64,000 bases of DNA from Berberis thunbergii (GCA_003290165.1 QNQO01000520.1:1-64000), one strand, 5' to 3'; shown: positions 10,793-24,060, counted from the stretch's first letter. The notes: generated from the sequence alone by a model not told the origin. Numbers and translations: made by a program.

Positions 10793-12367
10793 CTTTGAGT
10801 TTGCTCATTGCTGCATTGAACACATATCTTAATGCTTTCTCTACTTGATCGGGTCTAACTGAATATGTAGGAATGACTGGTTCACGGTTGAATTCCTATA
10901 GTTAAAGAACAATGTGTCAGTTTAGGCCACTAAGTCCATTAGGGATGGGGGCATATATTTACTCATACGGGTGCAAATTCATCAGAGACGATCCACCAAA
11001 AAATAGAAACAAAGCAAATTAGAACCTGCCAAAGATCAATAGGACTACCGAATCAGGAAAACTTACCATGCCTGAGAGTTGGCAGGTGTGTGCCAGCTCC
11101 TGACAAAAACCACGAACAGTGCTATCTTGAACACCTTGTGAAAAGTTGATACAAGTCCAATAATTTACAGTGCTTCCATTTATCATTTTCTGTATCAAAT
11201 AAAAAACATCGGAACCAGGTTCACTATATTGTAATTTTTCAATAAAAACAAGTAAAGTTAGCAACACCTTTCATTTGCAGTATGTTTAACATAAAATAAA
11301 TAATATGAATGTATGATACCTTGTTCACCATATTCCATTGACCGACTTGAGGCAAACACTCTTTCTCCTTTCCGTTATCATTATATTTCAACTATCAGAA
11401 AACAACACAAAGAAAGAAAGTGTGAGCAGATAAATCAGAGAAGAGATTGATGCAAAAGAACAGCAAGAATCAAATAATCAATTTCTAGTTACCCATGGGG
11501 CAGGAAGCACTCTAGCCTCAACTAATGCAAGACTATCACTAATGTTGATGCCAAACTCTCTTGCATAGGGATCTTGCTCATATCCATTTTGATGAACTGT
11601 CCGAAAAATATCAATGTCCGCTTCACGTGTTTAACATTTCTACCACTTGAACTGTTGTCATGAAAAAATGCAAAGGAATTTCACTACTATGGCCATCTCG
11701 AGCAATATAGCTATGAAAAATATTTCCAAAAGAAATGCCGCTTTATGAAAACACTTGATATAGGTTTAAAAAGAATGACCTGCAGAATGTCTGTTTCTTT
11801 CGCTCGAGGTCTTTGGCATGCAACTTTTAACAAGGAAGTTATTTGCTTGTCATTCAACCTTTTGGTATACCTTTGTCCCTCAACAATTTTACAAGCCTAG
11901 CAACGTTAGCAGTTGATAGTTGAATTATGAGAAGACAATAAGTACACAGATAGACAAATCCATAACCACAATCAATAAAATAGCTATGTACAGTATGTTA
12001 AAAAGATTTTGAACTCACCTCCATTGGCAAATAATTTGCCTTCTTGTCACTTCCTACCTGAAGGCAAGGAAGATGAGAATGCTGAATGGTGAAGCTATAC
12101 ATCTCTTGGAAATATTCAACAACTGATTTCATATTCATTTGTGCATCAACTGGAAAACTGTTAAAAAGGGATTTATTGAGAATCTATGGCCCAAGATGTA
12201 AAACTTAAAATAACTGTGAATAAAAGAACCGAAAAGTAATATTGATTAAGAATCCTACATCAATTCCCTGGTAGGTTGTGAAGTAAACCCAGAAACACGA
12301 TATTTTCGCCGTACATTTCCCCTGTGTGTAATCTCCACTTTGACACCTCTGAGAGCCTTCTTAACCT
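10793..12367 (-). pseudogene. Captured Argonaute fragment (AGO1/AGO5/AGO10 clade), about seven exons
   Basis: Read on the minus strand, successive exons give [20 protein letters not shown] (about 12367-12254), [20 protein letters not shown] and LPCLQVG (about 12170-12018), [20 protein letters not shown] (about 11900), [29 protein letters not shown] with RVLPAPW (about 11600-11492), [18 protein letters not shown] (about 11390-11320), KMINGSTVNYWTCINFSQGV (11190-11068) and FNREPVIPTYSVRPDQVEKA (10896-10793). This covers the end of PAZ, the L2 linker and the MID domain. AGO proteins bind small RNAs and silence targets. Most splice sites look intact. The N-domain and the slicer PIWI domain are absent, and exon 10793-10896 ends in a junction with unrelated sequence. 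Confidence 0.9.
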
Positions 12368-12451
12368 GCAAGTAGTGACACACATTCATTAATTCTGTCC
12401 CTCTTCTATAGACCAAATTTGCTTCCAAAACAAAATCATAAACTTTTTCCA

Positions 12452-13773
12452 CAAGTTCTCAAGTAAGCTAGCTAAATTACTTAATTGCGCACTCTTATCT
12501 CAGGATTGCCTAAGATCAGCATGTTACAGTGAGTTGTTAGTGGTGTGATTGTGTAGATGAATGTTTGACATTAGTCAAACTTGGTGTCATGGGGTCATGG
12601 CCATAGAAGACGTGTCTAGCAAATTATAGGATACTCAGAACAAAAACAATGGTATACAGAAGCGATTAGCATAGGTAAAATGACCATCTATTTTCTCACT
12701 GCCTTCTGAACTAATAAGCCCAACACTTGAACATGTTTTAAATGACAAAACTATATCACCAAAGAAATGAACCAAAACAGTTTTTGCAGTTCAATTTTGA
12801 GATTCAACAATGCACAGTAGCATACCTTAACTCGATCTGCATCATAATCAAACAACTGTAAAAAAATGAACACTTTATAACATCCAATTCAATTGTCCAA
12901 TATCTTGATGGAAGAAGACTTGCATTGCCATTATCTTGATGGAAGCCAAAGGCGATATGAATCATCATTATCTTAATGGCCGCTCAATTGAACCTGACAA
13001 AATGAAAGACCATATTTGCATTAGTATTAAATTCATTAGCTATGTGATTTTGAGTTTAGTTGTGGTATTTCATTTAAACACAAGCAAAATATGTTTGTTC
13101 GATATGATACATGATTGATTTCTAACTAGGACCAATAGCAAAAACTTCTTGTGGCCTTAGAAAAATCTTATGGTTGGTTACCAACTTGCAATGTCAGCGG
13201 ATGCCAGAGAAAGATCCCACAAACTAAAAAAATCCCGCAAACCAGGATATGCAAGGAAACTATCCTACTCATCTACCTCAGCATCACTATTTCCGTTTTA
13301 TGACCAGACTCCCACACATGCTAACAATCAGAAGAAACATCCCCACTGTAATCACTACAACCTAGGATGATTAATATTAACCAAATGTTTGGTTAATATT
13401 TGTAATTATCTAATACCTAGTTTCTCAAAATTTTACCACAAACTAAATGGAAATATCAGAAGTTCAGAACTAAAGACATCAGTCTAACCTTAATAAACAG
13501 CAACAGCAATGATACTTTCTGATTGATCTTCTGACTGCTAACTGAATTCCAGGATGTATTCATGGCATAATCCAAGTATATGAACAAGTGGACTCGCCTT
13601 TCACTTTCTAGAAAACCATTTTGCAATCCTTCTATTCATTGGTCAAATGGTCTGTTTCTATGAATTACCACCTGTTGCATTTGTGAAGAGTGAGTGAGCT
13701 ACTAGGACAGAGCATTATGAGCACTTCTGCAAATTCAGTGCTAACCTTACAAGAAACTCGAACAGAATTCCCA
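12452..13773. other. Spacer between Argonaute and PRT6 fragments
   Basis: No coding similarity was recognised. The part nearest 13773 is probably the 3' flank of the minus-strand PRT6 fragment. The capture junction between the two source genes must lie somewhere here but cannot be placed. Confidence 0.4.
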
Positions 13774-15443
13774 TTAAATCAAAAATACAGGTTCAATCGA
13801 AGTTTGACGAAGAATTTCAGAGCTCCGATCAAGCCCGTGAGAAGCCACCTATAATACAAGCATGCAGTGAACAATTCAACGTCAGCAAACCATGCTGGTG
13901 ATTTAGCAGACATTACATACAGAGTGAAACCTATATCCAAATAAGTAAGAAACTCAATATAGAAGAGAAATTTTTTTATTATCAGATGGTTTAGAGCTGC
14001 ATAGCGTTCCTCATTCAAATACAATGGCTTCCCTCTATGCATTTCAAAGTCCTGTGGCAGAGAAATGTGATAGACGATGAAAAATGTTTTCAGACGAATG
14101 CTAAATATTTCGGATTAGCAAGGACATTATAACCTAACTTACTCACATATCAAAAATGGCCAGTCAGTATTTGCAAAACTATGATGACATCATTAGCAGA
14201 ATATTATAATTTCTCTCTCAATATACAAACAATTAATTTACCTCTTCACCGAACGCATCCAAGTAAGGAGAAGGCCAAGGTGCATGACGTGCAGATCTTT
14301 GTAGCAAGATTGTTGTTCTCTACCATGAGAGAAGGGCAGGTCATACTTATCAATATGTGACAACAAGATCTATATAGTGCAGAAAAATAAAACATAAAGA
14401 GCTAAATCATGGGATTACCCTGATCAACAGGAAGACTCCAATGCCAGCACCACAAGACAACGAATGAATGTAAGCGGAACTCTCCCTGGAAAAAATGGTA
14501 GTACAACATGTCAAGTTTGATAGCATGTGAAATACAAGATAGAGAACATGGAAAGATGCAACTCCAGGAATTCAACAAATGACACATTATTTTTAGGAAT
14601 GACAACGAAGAGTTAACTATTGAACCTGCAGCAGGTTTTCCAGCCTTGGGAGCACAATCTACCACACAGCAAGCACAATGCTGGGTCATCCTGGGGTGTT
14701 TTGCACTCTGGACACTTTTGTTTTATGTGCCTGATGATGCACCACAATTCAGTTTATAAGCATAAAGAAAGGGATAAGCTTCAAATGCAAATTAGACGAG
14801 GAATAAACCAAACCTCTGCAGGAGATCATGGTAAATGTCGGGAAGCTGCATCAATCTAAAAGGAACCGCTGGAGCGGAGCGTAATACAAGTCCACAGTTT
14901 CAAACTTCAGAATCCTCAGAGAAATGACGGAACCACTTTAAACTGACATTAAGCACTGCTTTGTTCTTAAAAATAACTTCTAAACTGGGAATTTGAAACA
15001 TGTGCTCCAGTTCTTCCACTAGATTAAGATCTGCTGGGACGCCAGCAGTACTGCCCGTCGTTTCTGTTGCTACATGGTATAACGGTACATCCCACTGACG
15101 AGATCTATCATGGAACGGCGGTGATGTTGAAGACTTGAGCAACTTCCACAGTAACGTGCATCTTCTCAAATATGGACCACTGAATCTACGTATCATATCT
15201 GTAGGATGGCAAGAAGAATCGATATAATGGGAAACAAAATACTGTTGAGCAAAAGTAGAGCTTCCCTTAATATTGCAGATGTCAGTAATAAAGCATTCAC
15301 CAAATTCTAATTTGAGGAAATCTAACTGATAATGTCCGCAGCATGTAATCAGTGCCTGCATTGTGACATACCAGATACAACAAGGTTATGAAACCAATAT
15401 ATATAAACATACAAACTTGAATTCTTGTGCTGGCTGTCTGAAT

Positions 15444-17648
15444 CATCATCATCAAAGCCCATTCCCGAGATTTTTGGGATCGGCTACATGAATTTTGGTT
15501 CTCCAAGCAAAGCGATCTTCCCACATTTCCTCACCTAATCCAAGCTCAATGATATCTTCATTCACCATCTTCATCCAAGTTTTCAACGGTCGTCCCCTCC
15601 GTCTACACCCTCCATTAACTTGCCAATCTAAACATTTACTAATTGGCGCCGTGCTTGGTCTCCTCCGCACATGACCAAACCAAGTTAAACGTCTTTCTCT
15701 AATTTTTTTCCTCTATGGGCGCTACACCTAAGTATCTCCTAATTCTTTCATTTCTAATCTTATCCTTACGAGTTTTACCACACATCCACCTTAACATACG
15801 AATTTCTGCTACTGTCATCCTATGCGTATGTTGTCCCGTAGTAGCCCAACATTCTGAACCGTATAACATGGCTGGTCGAACAATTGTCTTATAGCATTTC
15901 CCTTTTAGCCTTGCAGGCATCCTTCTATCGCACAATACTCCTGACGCCATTCGCCATTTCAATCAACCAGCTTTAATTATGTGGTCTACATCTGCTCCAA
16001 TAGCCCCATTCTTTTGAATTATAGACCATAGATATCGAAAAGCCTCACACTCCGGGATCTCGACACCTTCGATCTCAATTGCATGACTTCTCCCTCTTGG
16101 TTCACACCCAAAGTTGCACACTAGATACTCCGTCTTCGAACGGCTAATTCTAAAACATTTACCATCTAAAGCCTCCTGCCACTTAACTAATTTCTGACCA
16201 AAACCTGCACTAGTCTCATCCATTAAGACAATATCATCTGCAAATAACATGCACCAAGGTACATCTTCTTGCAGATGTCTCGTCAACTCATCCATGACCA
16301 AAGCAAAGAGATATGGACTTAACGCCGACCCTTGATGTAGTCCTACTGTCACTGGAAATTCACTAGACATCCCACCTACTGAGCGAACACTTGTTACAAC
16401 CCCTTCATACATATCCTTAATGATATCGACATAACATTGAGACACTTTCTTCCTTTCAAGCACCCACCAAATTAACTCCATGGGGACCCTATCATATGCT
16501 TTCTCCAAATCAATAAAAACCATATGCAAACTCTTACGTGCCTCTCGATATTTTTCTACAGTTTGCCTAAGCAGGAAGATGGTCTCCGTAGTAGACCTAC
16601 CTGGCATAAATCCAAATTGATTCTCCGAAACCGTGGTTAAACTCCTAAGTCTTTGTTCTATAACCCTCTCCCAAAGTTTCATCGTATGACTCATAAGCTT
16701 TATCCCTCTATAGTTCGAGCAATTCTGGATATCCCCTTTGTTCTTATAAATTGGTACCACAATGCTATGCCTCCATGAATGTGGCATTTTTCTAGTTTCC
16801 AAAATTCTATTAAAAGGCTTAGTTAGCCATTGAATCCCAACTTCTCCCAGACATTTCCATGCTTCAATTGGTATATCATCCGGTCCAACGGCCTTCCCTG
16901 TCTTCATTCTTTTTAAAGCTTCTCTCACTTCTGTGGCACTAACTCTGCGATGGAACACGCGATCTTTCCCTTCCTGTGAAGCATACTCCTCCAAGTTTAG
17001 CTCCCCTACATGTGTTCCATTGAGTAGGTTCCAAAAGTAATCCTTCCATCTATCTAAAATAGTTTTATCTTGCATTAAGACTCTTCCATCCTCATGCTTA
17101 ACACACTTAACATGACTCAAGTCCCTAGTTTTTCGTTCTCTAGCCTTCGCTGTCTTGAAAATATCCTTCTCCCCTTCCTTCGTACCTAGCCTATTATAAA
17201 GAGCATCATACGCTCTCTTCTTAGCTTCCCCTACTGCTCTACTACTCAACTTCTTAGCCTGCTTATAAAGCTCATAAAACTCTAGGCACCTATCTTTTTG
17301 CCACGCCTTAAAGCATCTTTTCTTTTCCGCAATGGTTTGTTGCACATCCGCATTCCACCACCATGTCTCCTTACCATAGAAACCTCCTCTTTTGGCCTGT
17401 CCTAACTCTTCCTTCTCACATCTTCTTATTCGGTTTGCCAAATGTTCAAAAAGATCCGCGCTACTAGTCCTATCCTTTGGTTTTAGATTCTCCCCACCCT
17501 CTGAAACTGACTGGCCACCCAAAATCCTCTTTCGAAATCTTTGGCACACTTTTCCCTGTAAGGTCCACCACTTAATTCTCGGTCTAACTTGTTCTATAGC
17601 AATACGGCCCCTACTCTTAAGACAAAAATCGAGAACTAACCTGTTCTA
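15444..17648 (-). mobile_element. RTE-type LINE copy 1, 5'-truncated
   Basis: An open frame of 528 codons (17549 down to 15963), extended by further frames to 15450, encodes the end of an endonuclease domain (RPRIKWWTLQGKV) and a reverse transcriptase with [33 protein letters not shown] and [10 protein letters not shown], the last being the catalytic ADD motif. The 3' end is a short (ATC/GAT)n tail, not poly(A), as in RTE-clade LINEs. A 16-bp target duplication (TGCTGGCTGT, then C or A, then TGAAT) flanks it at 15428-15443 and 17649-17664. The 5' endonuclease part is missing. It inserted into the PRT6 fragment. Confidence 0.9.
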
Positions 17649-18109
17649 TGCTGGCTGTATGAATATAAATCATAAATACCTGAGTTACACAGACTACATA
17701 AAAGAGATGAACGAGAGACGAGAAAGATTCAGCAGATGACAGAAAAGGGTGTGGAAGACAAAAGAGAACCCACATCAATGACGAAAAAGGATCATGAGAA
17801 AGGACAGGATCAGCAGCTCGTCTCCAATACTGTGTGTCAGGATATACAACTCCTTTATCAGCCTCTCTCAAGACATATGAGATATTACCTGCAAAACATT
17901 TCACAGTGAGACCCATGTTTTATGGCACAAACTGAAGAGACAACTGATCTAAAATTTCATACTCAAATTCAACTATAGAAAGGTTTGTCTATGAAACATG
18001 GATATCCAAAGAGACATTGACATGGAGAGACAAGTCGATTCCATTTAAAGAAAAAAAAAACTAGCCGTAACACTAATGAAATTCTTCTGTAAGAGTTGTC
18101 AAGACCCAT

Positions 18110-18532
18110 TTAAGTGCAAGGCAGAGCATAGTGGAAACCTGGGTGCCTTGTGTAGGACACACAGGCACCTAAAGGTGTCCATCTTTTTGCAGTATGCGCT
18201 GAGGCAGCAGGCACACACTTCATGCAAGTAACAGAAAAATCCATAAATGTTGTCCCCTTTCCTTGTGTCACTAGAATCTCAGAAATTATTTTTGATGACA
18301 CTTCCCACACCAAAAGTCCTCCAAAACTTGAATATTCCCCTTTCCTATTACAAAAGTCATATCGTGGATGCATGCGCCCGTGTTCATTCCACATAGAATT
18401 GATGGTCTTTTGATCCATCCAGCACCACCGAGCACAGATACAAAAATTGGAATTGGACTGGATACAATACCGACTCAAAACATCCATAGTGGGATCCAAG
18501 TATGACAAGGATACAACGGTTGTGAATTTCAA
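18110..18532 (-). other. Unidentified open stretch between PRT6 exons
   Basis: 140 open codons on the minus strand, including GEYSSFGGLLVWEVSSKIIS and a Cys/Trp-containing stretch (CICARWCWMDQ). It lies inside the PRT6 fragment, and I could not match it to PRT6 or to another family. It may be an inserted exon of another gene or a chance frame. Confidence 0.3.
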
Positions 18533-19539
18533 TCAGTTTGTGAATCTTTCATAGCTTGATGGAAGTTAAATCAAATTAGGATATGATATGGAAAAGGGAT
18601 CTATGTTTTTTTTTTTTTGAAAGGCAGGGATCTATGTTTTGTTCAATGCTTTCTAGCTAGATGATTGATAACTTCCCACGAATGTTACAGTTTTCCAGTT
18701 AAGCTGGAAGAAGAGTTTCATCAAGGGTCACATTCTTTGTGTAGACAACATTATGATTCAGGACTGCATTTAAGACAATGTTTCATAATATAAAGTGATG
18801 GGCACACCTTTGTGCCTTGGAAGCCGAAAGCTCCTCTCATCCCATCTCCTCTAGCGTCGCTAGTTACCTTTGGCGCTCCTTTGGTGTTAATTGGGTGATG
18901 CCCGGTTCTATGGATCCTCTTCTTTTAATGCTTTGTTATGTTTTGGATGTATTAAAAGAAAGAGTTTTTAGTTATGAGACCTTAATCCTCTTATTCATTT
19001 CAAAAATAAAATAAAATAAAATAATTACTTATGAAGGAAAACAATAACAGTTAACCAAATTCTCGATAACAGTGACATTACACTTAAATTAGAATGAAAA
19101 GAATCAGCAGTGATAGTAACAGTAGAAGTACCTCTTTGTTTTCCAATGGTAGTGGGAAATTAATCTATGGACGCACCATAACATATAGACCCAACAAAAA
19201 GTTGAATGCCTCTAACTCTCAGAAGCACTTGAAGATTATTATAGCACCTTGTGCTTTGAACAACTTGCAAAAACAAGGATAATATAAATCTAGAAGACGA
19301 GTCAAACTCTGCATATAGATCCCCAATCCCAGATGTTGAAGCTCTTGCAGAGAAATCAGACATCCTATCACGTGTAGCAATTTCTGTTGAGAAGATGGAG
19401 TACTTAAGAGTGTCCCAGAATATCATTGAGTGGCTCACTCTCCCAGAAGCTAAAAACTTATCACATCTGTCGGGAAAATACATTTTACAGAGTACACGAA
19501 AGAGAGGCTCAAGAGTTGGTTGCATTCCCATTCACATTC

Positions 19540-21440
19540 TCATCTAAAACATGATTCTCAAAAATATCCACCGCAATTACTCATAAAAACAGATAACATA
19601 ATAACATCCTTTAGCAAAGCTTAATTAAGAGGTTTACATAAAATTTTGAGATTGAGCAATATTTCTTATTTCACCTTCAAACCAGAAAACTAAAATTATT
19701 TCCAAGGTACATAAAGCATGACATGTAAATTGCATTTCAGACACGCACTTACTCAAATAAACCAAATCTATTTGAAAAGAAGTATCAAACTCAAATCTAT
19801 TTTTTTCTTTTCTTATAACAGGGAATACAATTGCATTGCAAGAAAGAGAAGGACGGACACTGTTACTTCATGCAATTCAACTAGTTGCCACAAGGAGTAA
19901 TATGTGATCAGCCATGAAAGGGATATTGCAATGATTCCAGGAATCCTACATGAAATATGTTACAAGCAAAAACTTAGCAAAAATTGGGCACACATAAATC
20001 AACCAAAGCATTCTCTTTTACAAACACCCCAAGTTACGTTCTTGTATGGGTTTGACATGAAGTGCTTCTAATGCAACTCGCAGAAATATTGAGTGTTATA
20101 GTTTATGAAATTATTTTAATATTTCATTTACAATTGACAAAAGAAAAGAAAGAAAAAAAAACAAGGCATGAAAAATGAAACAAGAGAAGAAGGGCAAATC
20201 CAAACTTATTAAATATCAGACTTATTATATAGCAGTGACAGTTGATAATATTATTATCATCAGAGGTCTTTGTTAACATTTTGAGGAGTCCATAGACCAT
20301 TTGCTTACTGTGTCCTATTGCTTTTGAGTTTTGGTCTATGGACCTAGCAGAGTTCCATAATATGCAGGCACCACCCCGTTTCATCTTTCTTGTCTTGGAC
20401 AAAGTTCATCCTCTGCTATTCAACAATTGCCGCATCTCACCCTCTTTGGCAAATGGACTTCAGACAGACTGATTCATGCAATTATTTTAACTAGATTTAT
20501 GTTTGCTTCCACCACAATCTGCATTAGAGCTACACATTGCATAGTTTTCCACATAGGTCTTCTAATAAGCCCAAACACTAAAATGGTATGAATATTTCAT
20601 TTTGGATTACCCTAACAAAGAAGTTATTCTCCAGCAAGAATATTTGTTAAAAAAGAAATGCTCTTTATGCTTGAGTTTAGTAGATGTTAAGGATAGTTAT
20701 AATAGAAATGTAAGAAGAACAAAAGTATAGAAGAATAAAAAATAAAAATACACCTGCGATAGTAAATGAGCCATTCCCAAAAGTACATCACAACTCAAAG
20801 CTCAAAATAACCCAAACAACAAGAAAGCACGTAACTAGTGAACTTCCTAAATTTAAGTACATGAAGATTTTCTTAGATCCTGTCAAAATGAAAAACCATA
20901 CTGCCATGTAACATAGGCAACTAATGTATCAAATGCATGTTAACGCGAATCGAGTCACGAGACCGAATATGTTAACATGAGCCAGAGGAGCATCAATGTT
21001 GAAGCCATACCAACATGCCTAAAAAAGTTTCAGCAAAGATGTAACTAGTGTGGAATGTTGTACACCAGTATACATACTGGTCTAGTATAACAATGGGAAT
21101 AAGCGAGGGCAAAAATGATAACTCATATATGCTAGTAGGACTCAGGAATGATGACATGAACACTGTTGTGCCGATAATCAATTGCATTCTTCAACAAATT
21201 ACTTTTTGTTGAAGCCCACTGATTAGAAATTGAAAATAAATTAAAAAACACGGATTGTAGGCACCATGTTAGTTATAGAAGTCAATTAGACCACAGACTT
21301 TCATGAACCTCATTAGATATAATGTAGTGAATGTTGTCACAGGATCAGAGTGGAGAGCAACACAGCAAGAGACTTTTTTCTTGCAATATATGACATGTTG
21401 CCAACGTTGGTGGAAGGAATTTTTCCAAATCTATGTAACC
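19540..21440. other. Spacer without recognised genes
   Basis: AT-rich DNA. A short inverted repeat (GTCCATAGACC ... GGTCTATGGAC) lies near 20288-20342. Parts may belong to the minus-strand NEPRO-like fragment further right. Nothing else was recognised. Confidence 0.4.
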
Positions 21441-21459
21441 TAACACTACACCAAAAGGG

Positions 21460-21905
21460 CAGTTTAGCTACGCCGAGCTGCCCACGGTTTTAAACCGTTG
21501 GTGTATTTGCCACGGCAAAAAACCGTGGCTATAAGTACCAACGGCTTAAAACCGTGGGTAAAAAACAACCTGGCCATGGTTTAAAACCGTTGGTATAGTT
21601 GGCACGGCTAAAAACCTTGGCTAATTGTAGCAACGGCTCCAGACTGTGGGAATTATTCGCAACGGCTCAAAACCGTTGCAAAAAAAAATTTAGCGACGGT
21701 TCTAAACCGTGGCTAGATCTAGCAACGGCTCAAAACCGTTGCAACATAAAAATTTAGCAACGGTTCTAAACCGTGGCTATATCTAGCAACGGCTTAGAAC
21801 CGTTGCAACAAAAAAATTTAGCAACGGCTTAAAATCGTTGCAAAAAAAATTTAGCAACGGTTCTAAACCGTGGCTAGCTCTAGCAACGGCTCAAAACCGT
21901 GGCTA
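21460..21905. repeat. Left subterminal array of nested CACTA 2
   Basis: About ten units of the palindromic type AGCAACGGCTCAAAACCGTT / CGGTTCTAAACCGTGGCTA follow one another with short spacers. Each unit is a small inverted repeat. They differ in sequence from the array of the outer element, so this is a separate family. Confidence 0.9.
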
Positions 21906-21944
21906 CATGAAAAGCTGAAAAAAAAATTGGGCGGGCTATTTTTG

Positions 21945-22250
21945 GCGCTCGACCTTCCCTCCATTCGACTTCCATCGACAAAATCGAAGCTCCCCTCCAC
22001 AAACCCTCCACTCGACATCGTCTCCTTCGACTCGACTTCCCTGCTTCTTCTCCTTCGACTCGACATCGTCTCCTTCGACTCGACATCGTCCCCTTCGTCT
22101 CCCTCGACTCGACTTCCCTGCTTCTTCTCCTTCCCTGCTCCCTCCCTTGACTTCCCTCCTCCCCTCCTTCCCTGCTCCCTCGACTTCCCTGCTCCTCCCT
22201 CGACTTCCCTCGACTTCAATCGACTTCCCTCGACTTCAAAATCGATCAGC
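21945..22250. repeat. CT-rich tandem repeat (TTCGACTCGACATCGTCTCC type)
   Basis: Degenerate repeats of CTCGACTTCCCTCGACTTCC and related units. They create long overlapping open frames on both strands (up to 155 codons) that are repeat artefacts, not genes. The region may derive from a 5' leader. Confidence 0.75.
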
Positions 22251-22339
22251 CACTGCAACCGAACAGGTACTCTCTCTCTCTCTTTTTTATTTATGATGAA
22301 ATTAGGGTTCATCAGGGTTCTCTTTTATTTAGGATGAAA

Positions 22340-24060
22340 TTAGGGTTCGATGATTGTTTTTTTTTTACAATGAGCATTTTGTTTGAAAATTGAATTCTTC
22401 TTGAAAATTATTATAAATTCTTCTTGAAAATTATAATTCAGTCTTGATGCCTGAATGTATGTAATATGTCCCATTCTTCAGTTGATGGGTAGTGTATATA
22501 TTTTTTTAGGATACTCTGGTTACATATGTTCTGATATATTTATGCATCACTTTACCCGTTCATTAACTTCTTCATAAATATAAATAATAAAGAAAGTTCT
22601 AATGTTCACTTCTTATGTTTTAGCTACAGCCAATGATTTTCCAAGTATAATTACACTAGAAAGATATAAGAGTAGATAAGGCCTAGGTTCACAAGATTAG
22701 GTCAAGCTTTATTCTCCATAAACATTTCTGTTAGGTAGGATGCTCCGGCTTGTCGTCCTCTTGAGTATTTATACCACTAGTCAGGTCATTGTATCCAATA
22801 ATAATCAGATACTATGGTACCCAATTGGTTAGTGTAGTGAACTTTATGAAAATATGAAAATTTGATTTTTTTCAAAACAAGAGTTAAACACCGTCTAGGG
22901 TTTTATAAAAAAAATTACTCATCTAGAACAAAGACCTAACCTAATTTGATAGGTATATTTTGCAGTGGAATAATCAACAACTAAAACATTAAATCTCACA
23001 AATTATAGGGTTCGTATGCGAGACCTAATCACACAATAAAATCAAATAAACTACGTCCTTATCTAATTTTACTTGTTAGTTTGTCCTTCGTTAGGCAGAG
23101 ATCGTTCGTTATTAGCCATTAGGTTTGTAATCAAAAGATTGAAATGGAGATGTAGCAAGTCTTATGGTCCGAACAGAGTACAGAGCTAGCACTCCCGTAA
23201 GCCAAGGGAATGGTTCATCTCAGTAGGAGGGGAGACAAGGCTCTATACTCCACTCGTTTCTCGAGCCTTGGCTACTTGCTCCTTTCCCCCTCTTCACAAA
23301 AAATAGAGATAGAGAGTCATCGGATCCTAGGTCGGGACTGACGGGATTGTTCAATCTTTAAACTTTGAAAACTTGTCTCTCATAGTGCATGTGGCATCTA
23401 TTTTAATTAACCTAAGTTTACTACGCAAGTAACTATTTTCCTGAACAAAATAGAAACCCTAACAACTAATTGAATTGAAATCCCTAATTCTAAATACGAA
23501 AGCAAAGCCTTAAACTACTAATGTTGGCTCCAACCCACTTATTTAATATTAATAATAAACTAATATATAACATCCATCATAATTACTTTAGGCATATATA
23601 AGTCAATGCAATAATTCACCAAACATACTAGTCTACAACGAATTACCATTTGCAGAAAATTTAAATTTTCCTGCCTTATCCTTGTTCAATGAGGAGACTA
23701 ACTACACAAATAGAGTGAGAAATGGGCAATGCCTAGACGGGGTCATAGACTTCCACCGGCGTCGCTTAGCCTAGGCTACACCTAATATTTAAAAAAATAA
23801 TTACAAAGCGACTGTATGTATATAATATATATTTAAACATGACATCTTTCCTTTTGCCCAGGGTGCTAGGTAATGCCCAGGCGAGCTTGGTGCCCAAGAC
23901 AAGGTCATTGCCTTGCCTAGTGCCTGAAACCACGTAGGTCTCAAATGTCCACCAATTTTTCCCAAATCCAAAATCACTTACTCCTAAATCCCATAAAATA
24001 AAATTTATGCCTAAAAATAAAGATTTAAAATAAAAATAAAAATAAATTAAAACAAACAAG
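22340..24060. other. Stretch without recognised genes in nested CACTA 2
   Basis: No family match on either strand. It is AT-rich with a GC-richer patch at 23180-23340. Nothing can be named. Confidence 0.4.

Larger units (their letters stand above)
13774..19531 (-). pseudogene. PRT6: Captured PRT6 (N-recognin E3 ligase) fragment, 3' end of the gene
   Basis: PRT6 is the plant UBR-type E3 ligase of the Arg/N-degron pathway. Read on the minus strand the order matches its C-terminal portion: SRFILSLFLQVVQST (about 19300), RDPFSSLMWVLFCLP-like text (about 17800, here SHDPFSSLMWVLFCLPHPFL), DMIRRFSGPYLRRCTLLWKL (about 15170), QLPDIYHDLLQR (about 14850), a Cys-rich stretch KCPECKTPQDDPALCLLCGR (about 14700), YIHSLSCGAGIGVFLLIR (about 14440), QRSARHAPWPSPYLDAFGEE (about 14270), MHRGKPLYLNEERYAALNHL (about 14010), and a natural-looking end ASHGLDRSSEIL...VFLI with stop at 13774. 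A LINE interrupts it at 15444-17648. Several frame breaks are visible. The N-terminal UBR box is absent. A 420-base open stretch at 18110-18532 between PRT6 pieces was not identified. Confidence 0.88.

Noticed and set aside
11681..11700. CACTACTATGG, a possible CACTA left end
   Set aside because: Lies in a short Argonaute intron with no array or A-rich continuation.
12936..13370. Plus-strand frames between Argonaute and PRT6
   Set aside because: No recognisable motif; likely chance frames in flanking non-coding DNA.
21863..22337. Long overlapping open frames on both strands (149 and 155 codons)
   Set aside because: They follow the period of a CT-rich tandem repeat and show no domain; repeat artefact.
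22826..22840. TTAGTGTAGTG resembling a CACTA right end
   Set aside because: No subterminal array precedes it and no partner end or 3-bp duplication was found; likely chance.
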